Positions 1 through 9,182 are shown, counted from the stretch's first letter. The stretch: 64,000 bases of DNA from Novosphingobium sp. G106 (GCF_019075875.1 NZ_JAHOOZ010000001.1:868001-932000); one strand, 5' to 3'. Program-made: numbers and translations. Notes: generated by a model from the letters alone, not told the origin.

Positions 1-1203
1 ACGATCAGCTACAACGTCGCGCGCAGCTTCGGTCCGGCTCTGGGCGGCCTCATCGTGCTCGCCTTCGGTGCCAAGGCCGCGTTCGGCATCAATGCCGTGT
101 TCTACATCCCGCTCTGGCTCGCCTTCTTCGCCTGGACGCGAAAGCACGTGCCGTCGCGCCTGCCGCCCGAACGGATCGACCGGGCGATCATATCGGGCGC
201 ACGCTATGCGCTGCATTCGCCGCCGGTACGCACGGTGCTGCTGCGGGCGCTGACCTACGGCCTCTCCAGCGCGACCGCTTCGGCGCTGGCACCGCTGGTG
301 GCCAAGGACCTGCTGAACGGGAACGCCGGCGTCTATGGCATCCTGCTCGGCGCGACCGGGGTGGGGGCGGTCCTGGGCGCGCTCTTCGTCAGCCAGATCC
401 GCGACCGCCTGTCGACCGAGACCGCGATGCGCCTGCTTGCCGTGGGCAGCGGCCTGCCGCTGATGGTGGTCGGAACCAGCCATTCGCTGGTGCTGACCTG
501 CGCTGCGTTCTTCGTCATGGGCGCTTGCAACATCCTCAGCGTGTCGATGCTCAACGTCACGATCCAGCTCTCGGCGCCGCGCTGGGTGACGGCCCGGGCG
601 CTGTCGCTCTACTCGTCGGCGCTCACCGCCGGCATCGGCATCGGCGCCTGGGCCTGGGGCGTGGTCGCTGCCCATACCGATGTGGGCTTTGCCTTCGTCG
701 CCTCCGGGGTTGCGATGCTGGCGACCGTGGGGCTCGGTATGCTGTTCCCGCTCCATGCCGACAAGGAGGTCGATACCGACTCCGTCGACATCGGCTACGA
801 GCCCGAAGTCGGCCTAGGGCTGAGCCTGCGCTCGGGGCCGGTGGTGATCGAGGTCGAATACGATGTCGACCCCGAGCAAGCCCGCGAATTCTACGGCGTC
901 ATGGTTCGGCTGCAGCGAGCACGCAACCGCATCGGCGCCTTCGACTGGTCGATCTCACGCGACATTGCCAACCCCGCGCTCTGGGTCGAGCGCTATCATT
1001 GCCCGACCTGGGGCGACTACTTGCGCATGCGCGACCGGTATACACAAACCGAGTTCGAACTGCAGGAAATGGCCGACAGCTTCAACCGCACGGGCCACGG
1101 TCATCGTGTCCGCCGGCGGCTCGAGCGGCCGTTCGGATCGGTCCGCTGGAAGGCTGATTCGCCCGATCTCTATCGGGGGACGGTCGGATACATCGGCCCC
1201 TGA
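1..1203 (+). CDS. MFS exporter (MFS_3/EntS-like), 3' part, with fused C-terminal monooxygenase-like domain
   Basis: The reading frame is open from the first base, so this is the last 400 residues of a gene that starts upstream of the window. The visible first part is a series of hydrophobic membrane segments typical of the MFS_3 (DUF894, enterobactin-exporter-like) family, with the opening stretch 'SYNVARSFGPALGG' matching a loop and helix of that family. After the last membrane segment there is a soluble tail of about 110 residues (for example 'VVIEVEYDVDPEQAREF' and 'ALWVERYHCPTWGDY'). It resembles the antibiotic-biosynthesis-monooxygenase (ABM) type alpha-beta barrel often fused to this exporter family. 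It probably exports a small organic molecule across the inner membrane; the substrate is unknown. It ends at TGA 1201-1203. Confidence 0.85.
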   Translation, partial: TISYNVARSFGPALGGLIVLAFGAKAAFGINAVFYIPLWLAFFAWTRKHVPSRLPPERIDRAIISGARYALHSPPVRTVLLRALTYGLSSATASALAPLVAKDLLNGNAGVYGILLGATGVGAVLGALFVSQIRDRLSTETAMRLLAVGSGLPLMVVGTSHSLVLTCAAFFVMGACNILSVSMLNVTIQLSAPRWVTARALSLYSSALTAGIGIGAWAWGVVAAHTDVGFAFVASGVAMLATVGLGMLFPLHADKEVDTDSVDIGYEPEVGLGLSLRSGPVVIEVEYDVDPEQAREFYGVMVRLQRARNRIGAFDWSISRDIANPALWVERYHCPTWGDYLRMRDRYTQTEFELQEMADSFNRTGHGHRVRRRLERPFGSVRWKADSPDLYRGTVGYIGP

Positions 1204-1337
1204 TTGTATCCACCGTGGTAAGTGGAACACAGGTGCGTTCTAAAATGCTCGTACTGATGATCGCCCACTGGACAGCGTAAACGCGGTTGGGATAGCGGCG
1301 TGAATTGTACAAGCGTCCAAAAAGCCTGGGAGGGGTT

Positions 1338-3629
1338 ATGCGCACCGATACCATCCGCACCGCCACGTCTATTTTCGGCCTGATCGGCCTCGTCGCCGTT
1401 TCTGCGCCGGCCTTTGCTCAGGCCAGCGAGGCGGGCGCCATTGTCTCGGACGAGATCGTCGTCACCGCGCAGCGCCGCGAGGAGCGCTCGGTCGACGTGC
1501 CGATTACCATCACGGCAATCGGCTCTCAGCAACTCGCGACTGCAAATGTCCAGACCTTGACCGATATCAGCAAGGTGACCCCGGCACTACGCTTCGACAA
1601 TAACAGTGCTTTCGTGCAGCCGACCATCCGCGGCGTCGGCACACCGGTGACCACCTCGGGTGGCGGCAGCAACGTCGGTATCTATATCGACAACTTCTAT
1701 TCGCCCAATCCGCTTGCAGCCGACTTTCAATTCCTCAACGTCCAGAGCGTCCAGGTGCTGAAGGGTCCGCAGGGGACACTGTTTGGTCACAATACGACCG
1801 GCGGTGCGATTCTGGTGCAGACCGCCGACCCGAGCACGACCACCGCGATGCGGGCCAAGGTCTCGTACGCGCGCTTCAATGACGTCAATGCTCAGGCCTA
1901 CGGCACGTTTGGCCTAGCCGATAACGTCGCTCTCGACCTCGAAGGTCTCTATCACCGCGGTGACGGCTGGAAGACGAACATCATCGACGGGAAGAAAGTC
2001 GGCGATTTCGAAGACTGGACCGTGCGCTCGGGCCTCAAGGTCAACCTGACCGACGGCGTCTCGGCGATGGTCCGCTATACCCACAGCAACACCAACGATC
2101 CGAACCCCGCGCTGGTGGCAAGCTATCGCGATCCGATCTTCGGCGATGGCGCGTATAATACGCCCGACAACCAGAAAACCTACGATCCCGACAAGATCGG
2201 TACCTACTATCCGATCTTCATTCACACCAAGTCCGACGTGTTCCAGGGCACCATCAAGGCCGACCTCGGCTTTGCCGATCTTTCTTCGTTCACGCAGTAC
2301 CGCAAGGAAACCGTCGATTCGAGCATTTCGCTGAACTACGCTGGCGCTCCGTTCTTCGCGCTCGGCCTGCCGAACAAGAACTCGACCTGGAGCCAGGAAA
2401 TCCTGTTGAACTCCAAGGCGGGATCGAAGCTCCAGTGGACCACCGGATTCTTCGCTTTCGGTAACAAGGACACCTACATCACCTACATCGACGGCCTCGG
2501 GCCGACGCTGTTCTATCCCAACCGTGTCCGGCTGGGCGGTTCCGGCACGAACACGCAGACCTTTGCCGGCTTCGTCGATGCGACCTACGAGGTCGTGCCG
2601 AAGCTGTTCCTGACCGCCGGCCTGCGCTATTCGCACGATCGCGTGATCGACGCCTATTGGAACACGCGCTCGCTTGCCACGTCCTACGTCAAGGATGGCG
2701 TGACGATCGCGGCCCCGAACGGCGTCGTGCCCGTGCCGGACATCTCCAGCAATCACTGGACTCCGCGCGTCGTGTTGCGCTTCAAGCCCGATAACAATTC
2801 GAGCATCTATGCGTCGTTCACCCAAGGCTACAAGGCCCCCATCATCGATGTGGGCGGATCGTGCCAGAACGCTTCGGGCAATCTGCCCACGGCCACTAAT
2901 CCCACAGGTGCGGGTTTCACCTGCAATCCCGTGAAGCCGGAGAAGATCAACTCCTACGAGGTGGGCTACAAGTACAACAACAGCGTGTTCTCGGCGCAAC
3001 TGTCCGGGTTCTATTACGACTACACGAACCTTCAGGTTTCGGTCTTCCTGGTCGGCGGCCAGGCTAACATCATCAACGCTGCCAATGCGAAGATCTATGG
3101 CCTCGACGGCCAGTTCAGCGTTCGTTTCGACGATCATTTCTCGCTCAACGCGGCAGGCGCCTGGACGCACGCGCGCTATACTAGGTTCGACGGCGCGCCG
3201 GTGTTCACCCGCACTCTTCCAGCCGGTACGCCGATCATACCGAACGCAGGCAATCCCTTCACGATCGGCTTGCCGTTCGTCACGCTCAGGGATTCGCAGG
3301 TGCAGCGGGCGCCCGCTTTCACCGGCAATGTCGGCGCGACCTACACGGCCGACGTTGGCGGCGGCAAGGCGCAGTTGAGCGGTCTCCTCAACTACAGCTC
3401 GAAGGTCTATTTCGGTCCTTCGGGTAATCAGTTCTTCCAGAACGGTTATGCCACGCTGGCGTTGCGCGCTCAGTGGACCGATCCTAGCGAACACTACACG
3501 GTCGCGGTGTTCGGCGATAACGTCACCGACAAGCGTTACATCACTGCGGTTCAGTCCGGCGGTAACGGTGTCGGCGCCAATTGGTCGAGGCCAGCGACCT
3601 ACGGCATCGAGATTGGCGTGAAGTACTGA
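1338..3629 (+). CDS. TonB-dependent outer-membrane receptor
   Basis: A 763-residue outer-membrane receptor that would take up a ligand with TonB/ExbBD energy. I chose ATG 1338 because a purine-rich site (GGGAGGGG) lies just upstream and the product then begins with a clean signal peptide ending 'SAPAFA'. A TTG at 1305 in the same frame would add 11 residues before the signal and is unlikely. The plug domain begins near residue 35 ('DEIVVTAQRREE', 'VPITITAI') and includes 'VQVLKGPQGTLFG' and 'NTTGGAI'. The rest is beta-barrel sequence ending in 'IGVKY', with a terminal aromatic residue. The type is the sphingomonad CirA/FecA-like receptor often linked to aromatic or xenobiotic uptake. The ligand is unknown. 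A bidirectional terminator follows. Confidence 0.93.
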   Translation: MRTDTIRTATSIFGLIGLVAVSAPAFAQASEAGAIVSDEIVVTAQRREERSVDVPITITAIGSQQLATANVQTLTDISKVTPALRFDNNSAFVQPTIRGVGTPVTTSGGGSNVGIYIDNFYSPNPLAADFQFLNVQSVQVLKGPQGTLFGHNTTGGAILVQTADPSTTTAMRAKVSYARFNDVNAQAYGTFGLADNVALDLEGLYHRGDGWKTNIIDGKKVGDFEDWTVRSGLKVNLTDGVSAMVRYTHSNTNDPNPALVASYRDPIFGDGAYNTPDNQKTYDPDKIGTYYPIFIHTKSDVFQGTIKADLGFADLSSFTQYRKETVDSSISLNYAGAPFFALGLPNKNSTWSQEILLNSKAGSKLQWTTGFFAFGNKDTYITYIDGLGPTLFYPNRVRLGGSGTNTQTFAGFVDATYEVVPKLFLTAGLRYSHDRVIDAYWNTRSLATSYVKDGVTIAAPNGVVPVPDISSNHWTPRVVLRFKPDNNSSIYASFTQGYKAPIIDVGGSCQNASGNLPTATNPTGAGFTCNPVKPEKINSYEVGYKYNNSVFSAQLSGFYYDYTNLQVSVFLVGGQANIINAANAKIYGLDGQFSVRFDDHFSLNAAGAWTHARYTRFDGAPVFTRTLPAGTPIIPNAGNPFTIGLPFVTLRDSQVQRAPAFTGNVGATYTADVGGGKAQLSGLLNYSSKVYFGPSGNQFFQNGYATLALRAQWTDPSEHYTVAVFGDNVTDKRYITAVQSGGNGVGANWSRPATYGIEIGVKY

Positions 3630-3684
3630 TCGAACGCTGGGGCGACGCCACACGGCGTCGTCTTGGACGATCGAAGTCCTTTGT

Positions 3685-3720
3685 AAAATGCCGGGGCCGG
3701 GTGACCTGCTCCGGCATTTT
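3685..3720. terminator. Bidirectional rho-independent terminator
   Basis: A perfect 10-bp inverted repeat, AAAATGCCGG at 3685-3694 and CCGGCATTTT at 3711-3720, separated by 16 bases. The A/T ends give a T tract on either strand. It lies between the convergent TonB receptor and the CitE-like gene and can serve both. Confidence 0.85.
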
Positions 3721-3730
3721 CATTTTGCGC

Positions 3731-4606
3731 TCAGACTGCCGTCGCCGCGATCTGCTCGGCGACGGCCACGAGCCGCTGCGCCTGGTCGAGATGGAGCAGC
3801 TCGGCCATCTTGCCCTCGACCTGGATCGCGCCCTTGCCGGCGTTCTCGGGCAAGGCGAAAGCCGCGATGACCGTGCGGGCCCGTTGCAGTTCTTCCTCGC
3901 TCGGTGAGAACACCGCGTTGCAGGGATCGATCTGGGCCGGGTGGATCAGCGTCTTGCCGTCGAAGCCGAACAGCAGGCCCTGCTCGGCCTCGGCGCGGAA
4001 GACGTCGAGATCGCGGAATTCGTTGCAGACCCCGTCGAGCACGGCGACGCCATGCGCCCGCGCCGCGGCGACGGCCATCGACAGGAAGGGAAGGAATGGC
4101 GTCCGCTCAGGCGTCAGTTTGGCGCGCATTTCCTTGGCGAGGTCGTTGGTGCCCATGACGAACAGCGACAGCCGCGTCGACCTCGCCATGGCGGCGATGG
4201 CATCGAGCTGCGGCAGGCAGGCGCAGGTCTCGATCATCGCCCAGAGCTGCAGACGGTCCGGCGCCGCCGACAGCGCGTCCTGGCAGGCCTCGATGTCGGC
4301 GGGCGACGAGACCTTGGGCACCAGCACCGCATCGGCGCCCGATGTCGCGATCGCCGCGAGGTCCTCGGCGCCCCAGGGCGTGTCGAGCCCGTTGGCGCGG
4401 ATCACCAGCTCGCGACGGCCGAAGCCGCCCTCTGCCACCGCGGCCAGAGCCGCTGCCCGCGCCTCGACCTTGGCTTCGGGCGCGACCGCGTCTTCTAGGT
4501 CGAGGATGACGACGTCGGCGGGCAGCGTCCGCGCCTTGGCGATCGCCTTGGCATTCGACGCGGGAAGGTACAGCGCGCTGCGGCGCGGGCGTTCGATCTG
4601 GCTCAT
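3731..4606 (-). CDS. HpcH/HpaI aldolase / citrate lyase beta-subunit (CitE-like) family protein
   Basis: A 291-residue TIM-barrel protein of the CitE/malyl-CoA lyase family, which makes or breaks C-C bonds in acyl-CoA substrates such as citramalyl-, malyl- or beta-methylmalyl-CoA, or hydrolyses malyl-CoA, using Mg2+. Family marks are 'SALYLPASNAKA' at the N-terminus, the metal-binding 'DLEDAV' (residues 36-41), 'VMGTNDLAKEM' and 'FGFDGKTLIHPAQ'. No CitD or CitF partner is nearby, so it is a stand-alone lyase or thioesterase and not part of citrate lyase. It is the last gene of the minus-strand TetR-SDR-CitE operon, 31 bp after the SDR. Exact substrate not known. Confidence 0.88.
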   Translation of the reverse strand: MSQIERPRRSALYLPASNAKAIAKARTLPADVVILDLEDAVAPEAKVEARAAALAAVAEGGFGRRELVIRANGLDTPWGAEDLAAIATSGADAVLVPKVSSPADIEACQDALSAAPDRLQLWAMIETCACLPQLDAIAAMARSTRLSLFVMGTNDLAKEMRAKLTPERTPFLPFLSMAVAAARAHGVAVLDGVCNEFRDLDVFRAEAEQGLLFGFDGKTLIHPAQIDPCNAVFSPSEEELQRARTVIAAFALPENAGKGAIQVEGKMAELLHLDQAQRLVAVAEQIAATAV

Positions 4607-4637
4607 TGCGGCGCGATAGCGGCTCGAACGGGGCCTG

Positions 4638-5516
4638 TCAGTATCCCATGCTCGCGAGCAGGATTTCGCTCTCGTTCCAGAGCCTTTCGCCGGCCGCCTG
4701 GTCCTTGCCGTGCGGTTGCACGGGCTGTTCCTGCATGTCGTAGAACATGCGGCCGCCCGGTGCGCCGGTCTCCGCCGCGGTGGCCATCCAGACCAGCGTT
4801 TTTGCCACGTCGACAGGCGTCAGGCCCGGCGCATCCTTGAGATAGCCCTGCATGTTCTCGTCGCCGTGGCTGGCGAAATTGGTGTGGACCACGCCGGGCA
4901 CCAATGCCTGCGAGACGATGCCCTTGCCGCTGACGCGCCGATCGAGTTCGAGGCTGAAGAGCTGGTTGGCCAGCTTGACCTCGCAATAGACGCTCGAGGC
5001 CGGAAAATCGCCTTCGAGGTGCTGTAGGTCGCCCCAGTTGAGGCCGCCCGTCGGCTGGAGATAGGCGAGCGAGGAGACTGCGATCACGCGCACCGAACCC
5101 GGCGCGCTCTGCGCCGCGGCGGCTTCCAGCAGTGGCATCAGCTCGCGCGTCAGCAGGAAGGGGGCGAAGTGGTTCGCGGAGAAGGTTTCCTCCATCCCCT
5201 CGCTGGTGACATAGCGCTGGTCGCGCACGCCGCCGGCATTGTTGATCAGCACGTCGATCCGGCCGGTCTTCGCCTTGATCGCGTTGGCGAGCGCCTTGGT
5301 TTCCGCCATCAGCGACAGGTTGGCGCGCAGGAAATCGACCTTGCCGCCGTTCGCGCTGGCCGCGCGGATCTCGGCTTCGGCCGCGGCGCTGCGCCCGGCG
5401 TCGCGGCCTTGGCCGATCACGTGCCAGCCCAGAGCGGCGAAGGCCTTGGCGGTCTCCAGGCCGATGCCCGAACTGGCGCCCGTGACGACGGCAACGCGCT
5501 GGGAATTGTCGCTCAT
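4638..5516 (-). CDS. Short-chain dehydrogenase/reductase (retinol-dehydrogenase-like)
   Basis: A 292-residue classical-to-extended SDR, probably an NADP(H)-linked alcohol dehydrogenase or ketone reductase. The Rossmann motif TGASSGIG is at residues 12-19, NNAG at 92-95, the catalytic serine at 148/149 and the Y-x3-K pair at Y177/K181. The long insert before the tyrosine ('LNWGDLQ') is like the RDH/WW-domain-oxidoreductase subgroup. The start at 5516 has a GAGAGGA ribosome-binding site. It lies 19 bp after the TetR gene and 31 bp before the CitE-like gene, so the three are likely one transcript. Confidence 0.9.
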   Translation of the reverse strand: MSDNSQRVAVVTGASSGIGLETAKAFAALGWHVIGQGRDAGRSAAAEAEIRAASANGGKVDFLRANLSLMAETKALANAIKAKTGRIDVLINNAGGVRDQRYVTSEGMEETFSANHFAPFLLTRELMPLLEAAAAQSAPGSVRVIAVSSLAYLQPTGGLNWGDLQHLEGDFPASSVYCEVKLANQLFSLELDRRVSGKGIVSQALVPGVVHTNFASHGDENMQGYLKDAPGLTPVDVAKTLVWMATAAETGAPGGRMFYDMQEQPVQPHGKDQAAGERLWNESEILLASMGY

Positions 5517-5535
5517 ATGATCCTCTCTCGTTATT

Positions 5536-6189
5536 CTATGATTGGCGCGGACGGGCCCCGTCGAGGAACAGGCGCACGCCGAAGGCGACGCGTTTGGCGA
5601 GTTCGTCCGGGGGAAGGGGGCTGGCGGCCAGGATGTACCGGACGGGGCCGGTGACGACCATGCTCATGAAGGCGTTGGCGGCGCCGAACGGATCGTCGAG
5701 CGCGAGATTGCCCGCGGCGGTCTCGCGCTTGAATATCCGGGCCATGAACTTGATCGTCGGCATCGCGCCGATCTCGTAGGTGTCGGTGAAGATGTCGGGA
5801 AAGCGATAGCTTTCGGTCTGGATGATCCGCTGCAGCTTCAGTCCCTGCGGCGACGAGACGAGGTCGATGCGAAGCATCGCCAGGTTGGTCAGCGTCTGTG
5901 CCAAATCGCCGACGTCGCATTGGTGAATGCGCTCTTCGGAGATCGCATAGCGCAGGATCGCGCGGTGGACCGCGGCGCGGAACAGCGATGCCTTGTCGGC
6001 ATAGCGCGCATAGACGGTGCGCTTGGTCATGCCGACGTCGGCGGCGATCGCCTCGATCGTGGCCTGCTCGAAACCCTTGTCGAGAAAGTGGTCGAGCGCC
6101 CGGTCGAGCAGTTCCTCGTGCCGTGCCTCGGCCTGCTCGCGCGTGGGCCGGCCCGCACGGGGACGACTGATCGCGGTTACCTCATTCAT
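5536..6189 (-). CDS. TetR/AcrR family transcriptional regulator
   Basis: A 217-residue regulator with an N-terminal TetR helix-turn-helix at about residues 25-75 ('ATIEAIAADVGMTKRTVYARYADKA'). The C-terminal ligand/dimer domain resembles the AefR-like group ('PDIFTDTYEIG'). It heads the minus-strand operon with the SDR and CitE-like genes and is divergent from the ANL-type acyl-activating gene at 6407. An imperfect inverted repeat at 6220-6248 in the shared intergenic region is a likely operator, so it probably represses itself and the divergent genes until an organic ligand binds. Confidence 0.92.
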   Translation of the reverse strand: MNEVTAISRPRAGRPTREQAEARHEELLDRALDHFLDKGFEQATIEAIAADVGMTKRTVYARYADKASLFRAAVHRAILRYAISEERIHQCDVGDLAQTLTNLAMLRIDLVSSPQGLKLQRIIQTESYRFPDIFTDTYEIGAMPTIKFMARIFKRETAAGNLALDDPFGAANAFMSMVVTGPVRYILAASPLPPDELAKRVAFGVRLFLDGARPRQS

Positions 6190-6219
6190 CGTTCATGGCC
6201 CCCTGTTGGGCGATCGGGA

Positions 6220-6248
6220 TAGAATGATACGCATCAGTTGTCATTCTA
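6220..6248. promoter_or_regulatory. Probable TetR operator in divergent promoter region
   Basis: TAGAATGATA at 6220-6229 faces TGTCATTCTA at 6239-6248, with 9 of 10 bases matching and a 9-base spacer. It lies 30 bp upstream of the TetR start and 158 bp upstream of the divergent acyl-activating gene. The rest of 6190-6406 has no gene. Assignment is by position and symmetry only. Confidence 0.6.
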
Positions 6249-6406
6249 CGGGCGATCCGCGCTATGACAAGACAATAGGGTCGCTGTTTCGAGTGACAAG
6301 CTGGGTCCGACCCTTCGCCCACGGCGGAGAATGCGCTTGCCTGCCCGCGAAAGCCCGACATAATGACACGATAACGTATCCATTAATTTGATTCGGGAGA
6401 GCGACG

Positions 6407-7762
6407 ATGGGCCAGGCCGCCGACAAGCTGACGAGTTACATGCCTGAGGCCTCGGGCTTCGACATTCCCTATTCGGAAATCCGCGACCTCCAGGTCACCG
6501 CGATGAACGAGCGGCTGCAGGAGCAGGGCTTCAGGATCAAGCTCGTCGCCCTGCGCGCGAAGGATGCCGAGATCACCGAGATCAACAGTCTGGAGGACGT
6601 TGTTCCGCTGCTGCTGCCGCACACGGCCTACAAGTCCTATCCCGAGAGCTTCCTCACCGAGAAGAAGTGGGACCGGCTGACCAAGTGGCTCGGCACGGTT
6701 TCCCCTTATCCGACCGACGACGTCGACCTTTCGGAAGTGAAGGAAATCGACGACTGGGTCGATGCCTGCGCCAAGGCCGGGCATTTCGTCGCCTGCTCGA
6801 GCGGGACGACCGGCAAGTCGGCCATGCTGATCGCGTCGCAGAAGGACATCGACTTTACCAGCAAGGACGGCGTGGCCGCGGTGCAGTGGGGATCGGGCAT
6901 CCGCACGGGCGACATGCGCACGCCGGCCGGCGCGGCGGGCGCCGTGGCCTATACGCACAAGAATGCTGCCATGGGCATGGCCATGATGGGCGCCTTCACC
7001 GATCCCGAAGCCCCGCGGTTCCAATCGGGCCTGCCGCCTGTGACCGTCGGTTCGCTGACCAAGATGATCACGCTGCGCAAGGCGATTGCCGACGGCACGG
7101 CCAAGCCCGGGGAGATCCAGGACTACGAAGCCGAGAGCGAGGCCCGGCAGAAAGGGCTGGATCAGGCACAGGTCGGGGCGGTCGAAGACATCATCTCCAA
7201 GCGCGACAAGAAGCTCTACATCACCGGCATGTGGGGCGCGCTCTATCCCTTCGCCGAGGCGGTTCGCGCCAAGGGCTACAGCGCGAAGGACTTTCATCCT
7301 GAGAACGGCGTCTACCTCGGCGGCGGCCTCAAGCGCGCCCAGTTGCCGCCCGACTACCGCGAGTTCGTCTATGAGACCTTCAACCTGAATCCCGCCTTCA
7401 TCTATCAGATGTACGGGATGCAGGAACTGGGCACCTCGATGCCGCGCTGTCAGGGCGGGAACCGTTACCACATCCCGCCGTGGCTGGTGCCGCTGCCGCT
7501 CGACAAGAGTGGCGACGCGCTGCTGCCCGGCGTGGGCGAGGGCAAGCACGAAGGTCGCGCGGCTTTCTTCGATCTGTCGATGGATGGCCGCTGGGGCGGC
7601 GTGATCTCAGGCGACCATATCGAAATCGATTACAGCCCCTGTGCCTGCGGCAACCGATCGCCCTCGATCGCCGACAATGTCTATCGCTATGCGGACCTCG
7701 AAGGCGACGACAAGATCGGCTGTGCCGGCACCGTCGATGCTTACGTTCGCGGTCTTTCTTGA
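6407..7762 (+). CDS. ANL-superfamily acyl-activating enzyme, phenylacetate-CoA-ligase/LuxE-like (paralogue 1)
   Basis: A 451-residue protein with the core motifs of adenylate-forming (ANL) enzymes in a PaaK/LuxE-like arrangement. It has a phosphate-binding loop 'CSSGTTGKSAM' (about residues 129-139), 'YGMQELG' in place of the usual YG-x-TE motif, a late 'DGRWGGVISGD' and a paired-cysteine 'CACGNRSPS'. It ends about 20 residues after the position of the hinge. The usual C-terminal lid domain of roughly 100 residues with the catalytic lysine is therefore missing, much as in LuxE acyl-protein synthetases. It may activate an unknown carboxylic acid as an acyl-AMP. It is followed after 73 bp by a close paralogue in the same direction. 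Confidence 0.72.
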   Translation: MGQAADKLTSYMPEASGFDIPYSEIRDLQVTAMNERLQEQGFRIKLVALRAKDAEITEINSLEDVVPLLLPHTAYKSYPESFLTEKKWDRLTKWLGTVSPYPTDDVDLSEVKEIDDWVDACAKAGHFVACSSGTTGKSAMLIASQKDIDFTSKDGVAAVQWGSGIRTGDMRTPAGAAGAVAYTHKNAAMGMAMMGAFTDPEAPRFQSGLPPVTVGSLTKMITLRKAIADGTAKPGEIQDYEAESEARQKGLDQAQVGAVEDIISKRDKKLYITGMWGALYPFAEAVRAKGYSAKDFHPENGVYLGGGLKRAQLPPDYREFVYETFNLNPAFIYQMYGMQELGTSMPRCQGGNRYHIPPWLVPLPLDKSGDALLPGVGEGKHEGRAAFFDLSMDGRWGGVISGDHIEIDYSPCACGNRSPSIADNVYRYADLEGDDKIGCAGTVDAYVRGLS

Positions 7763-7780
7763 CCTGACTACGGGAGAGGG

Positions 7781-7812
7781 GGCGGCGCAGGCGGGAAAAC
7801 CGCCGCGCCGCC
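7781..7812 (+). other. Strong intercistronic hairpin
   Basis: GGCGGCG and GGCGG elements at 7781-7794 pair with CCGCC and CGCCGCC at 7800-7812 around a GAAAA loop. There is no T run after it, so I read it as an mRNA-stability or partial-attenuation structure between the two paralogous genes and not as a full terminator. Confidence 0.5.
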
Positions 7813-7835
7813 GCCTGATACGAGAGGAAGTGCCA

Positions 7836-9182
7836 ATGGGTGACGCGGTCGACCGGCTTCTGGCCTATCAGCAGGATGGCCGGTGCTACACGGTCCCCTA
7901 CGCGGAAGTGCGCGACCTGCAGGTCGCGGCGATGAACGAGAAGCTTCAGGAGCAGGTCGGCAAGATCAGGCTCGTGAAGTTCCGCGCCGAGGAGGCGGGG
8001 ATCGGCGAGATCCGCGAGCTTGTCGACGTCGTTCCGCTGCTGCTGCCGCACACCGCTTACAAGTCCTACCCCGAGAGCTTCCTCATCGAGGAGAAGTGGG
8101 ACAAGCTGACCAAGTGGCTGGGCACAGTCTCGGCCTATCCAGTCGGCAACACCGACCTCGACGGCATCGCCGATGTCGACGAGTGGATCGAACGGCTCGA
8201 AGCGTCCGGGCATCCGGTTTCCTGTTCGAGCGGGACCACGGGCAAGTCGGCCATGCTGATCGCCTCGGACGCCGACCTCGAATGGACCTCGCAGGATTCG
8301 GTCGTTGCCTGTGCCTGGGGTACAGGGATCGCGCCGGCGCAGGATCGCCACGTATTCTCCATGGCGCCCGTCGCTGCGGTGCCGCGCAATCTGCGCATCA
8401 TGGACGCCTTGCAGCAGGCTTTCGGTAAGCCGGATTCAACGCTGTTCCGCTATCCGGTGCCGCCGATCACCGTGGGTTCGATCACCCGGATGATCGCGCT
8501 CAGGAAGGCCATTGCCGATGGCACGGCCAAGCCCAACGAACTCGCCGAGTACGAGGAGGTCGGCGCCATGCGCGAGAAGGCGCTGGAGGATGCGATCGGC
8601 ATAACCGTCGATGCGCTGATCGCGGTGCGCCACGAGAAGCTGTTCCTCACCGGCCTCTGGGGCAACCTCTACAAGGTCGCCGCGGCGATGCGCGAGCGCG
8701 GCTTCACCGCCAAGGACTTCCACCCCGAGAACATGATGTACGTCGGCGGCGGGCTGAAGCGCGAGCAGCTTCCGCCCGACTACCGCGAATTCGTCCGCGA
8801 GACCTTCAACGTCCAGCCCGACCGCAATTTCCAGCTCTACGGCATGCAGGAACTGGGCTCGGTCAAGGTGCGCTGCTTCAAGGGCGGGCGATATCACCTG
8901 CCGCCCTGGATGGTCTGCCTGCCGCTGAACAAGGAGGCGGATGCGCTGCTCCCGACCGAAGGCGAGATCGAATGCCGGGCCGGCTTCTTCGACCTGTCGC
9001 TCGACGGGCGCTGGGGCGGAGTGATCACCGGCGATCGCATCGAGGTCGATTTCGGACCCTGCGCCTGCGGCGCGGCGACGCCTTCGATCAAGGACAACAT
9101 CGTCCGCTATGCCGACCTCGAAGGCGACGACAAGATCGGCTGCGCGGGCACGATCGACGCCTATGTGCGGGGCATGTCCTGA
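7836..9182 (+). CDS. ANL-superfamily acyl-activating enzyme, phenylacetate-CoA-ligase/LuxE-like (paralogue 2)
   Basis: A 448-residue tandem paralogue of the gene before it, with the same domain plan. It shares 'CSSGTTGKSAMLIAS', 'LLLPHTAYKSYPESFL', 'YGMQELGSVKVRC', 'DGRWGGVITGDRI', 'CACGAATPSIKDN' and the ending 'DLEGDDKIGCAGT'. It likewise stops before the usual C-terminal lid domain. ATG 7836 is chosen because GAGAGGAAG lies just upstream and the protein then aligns with paralogue 1 from residue 1. The frame is open further upstream but overlaps the first gene. Two such enzymes in a row suggest either two acid substrates or a two-subunit enzyme. The acyl acceptor is not known. Confidence 0.72.
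   Translation: MGDAVDRLLAYQQDGRCYTVPYAEVRDLQVAAMNEKLQEQVGKIRLVKFRAEEAGIGEIRELVDVVPLLLPHTAYKSYPESFLIEEKWDKLTKWLGTVSAYPVGNTDLDGIADVDEWIERLEASGHPVSCSSGTTGKSAMLIASDADLEWTSQDSVVACAWGTGIAPAQDRHVFSMAPVAAVPRNLRIMDALQQAFGKPDSTLFRYPVPPITVGSITRMIALRKAIADGTAKPNELAEYEEVGAMREKALEDAIGITVDALIAVRHEKLFLTGLWGNLYKVAAAMRERGFTAKDFHPENMMYVGGGLKREQLPPDYREFVRETFNVQPDRNFQLYGMQELGSVKVRCFKGGRYHLPPWMVCLPLNKEADALLPTEGEIECRAGFFDLSLDGRWGGVITGDRIEVDFGPCACGAATPSIKDNIVRYADLEGDDKIGCAGTIDAYVRGMS

Noticed and set aside
1914..3653. 579-codon open frame on the minus strand across the TonB receptor
   Set aside because: Antisense shadow in high-GC DNA; the plus strand has a signal peptide, plug and barrel, while the antisense product shows no family features.
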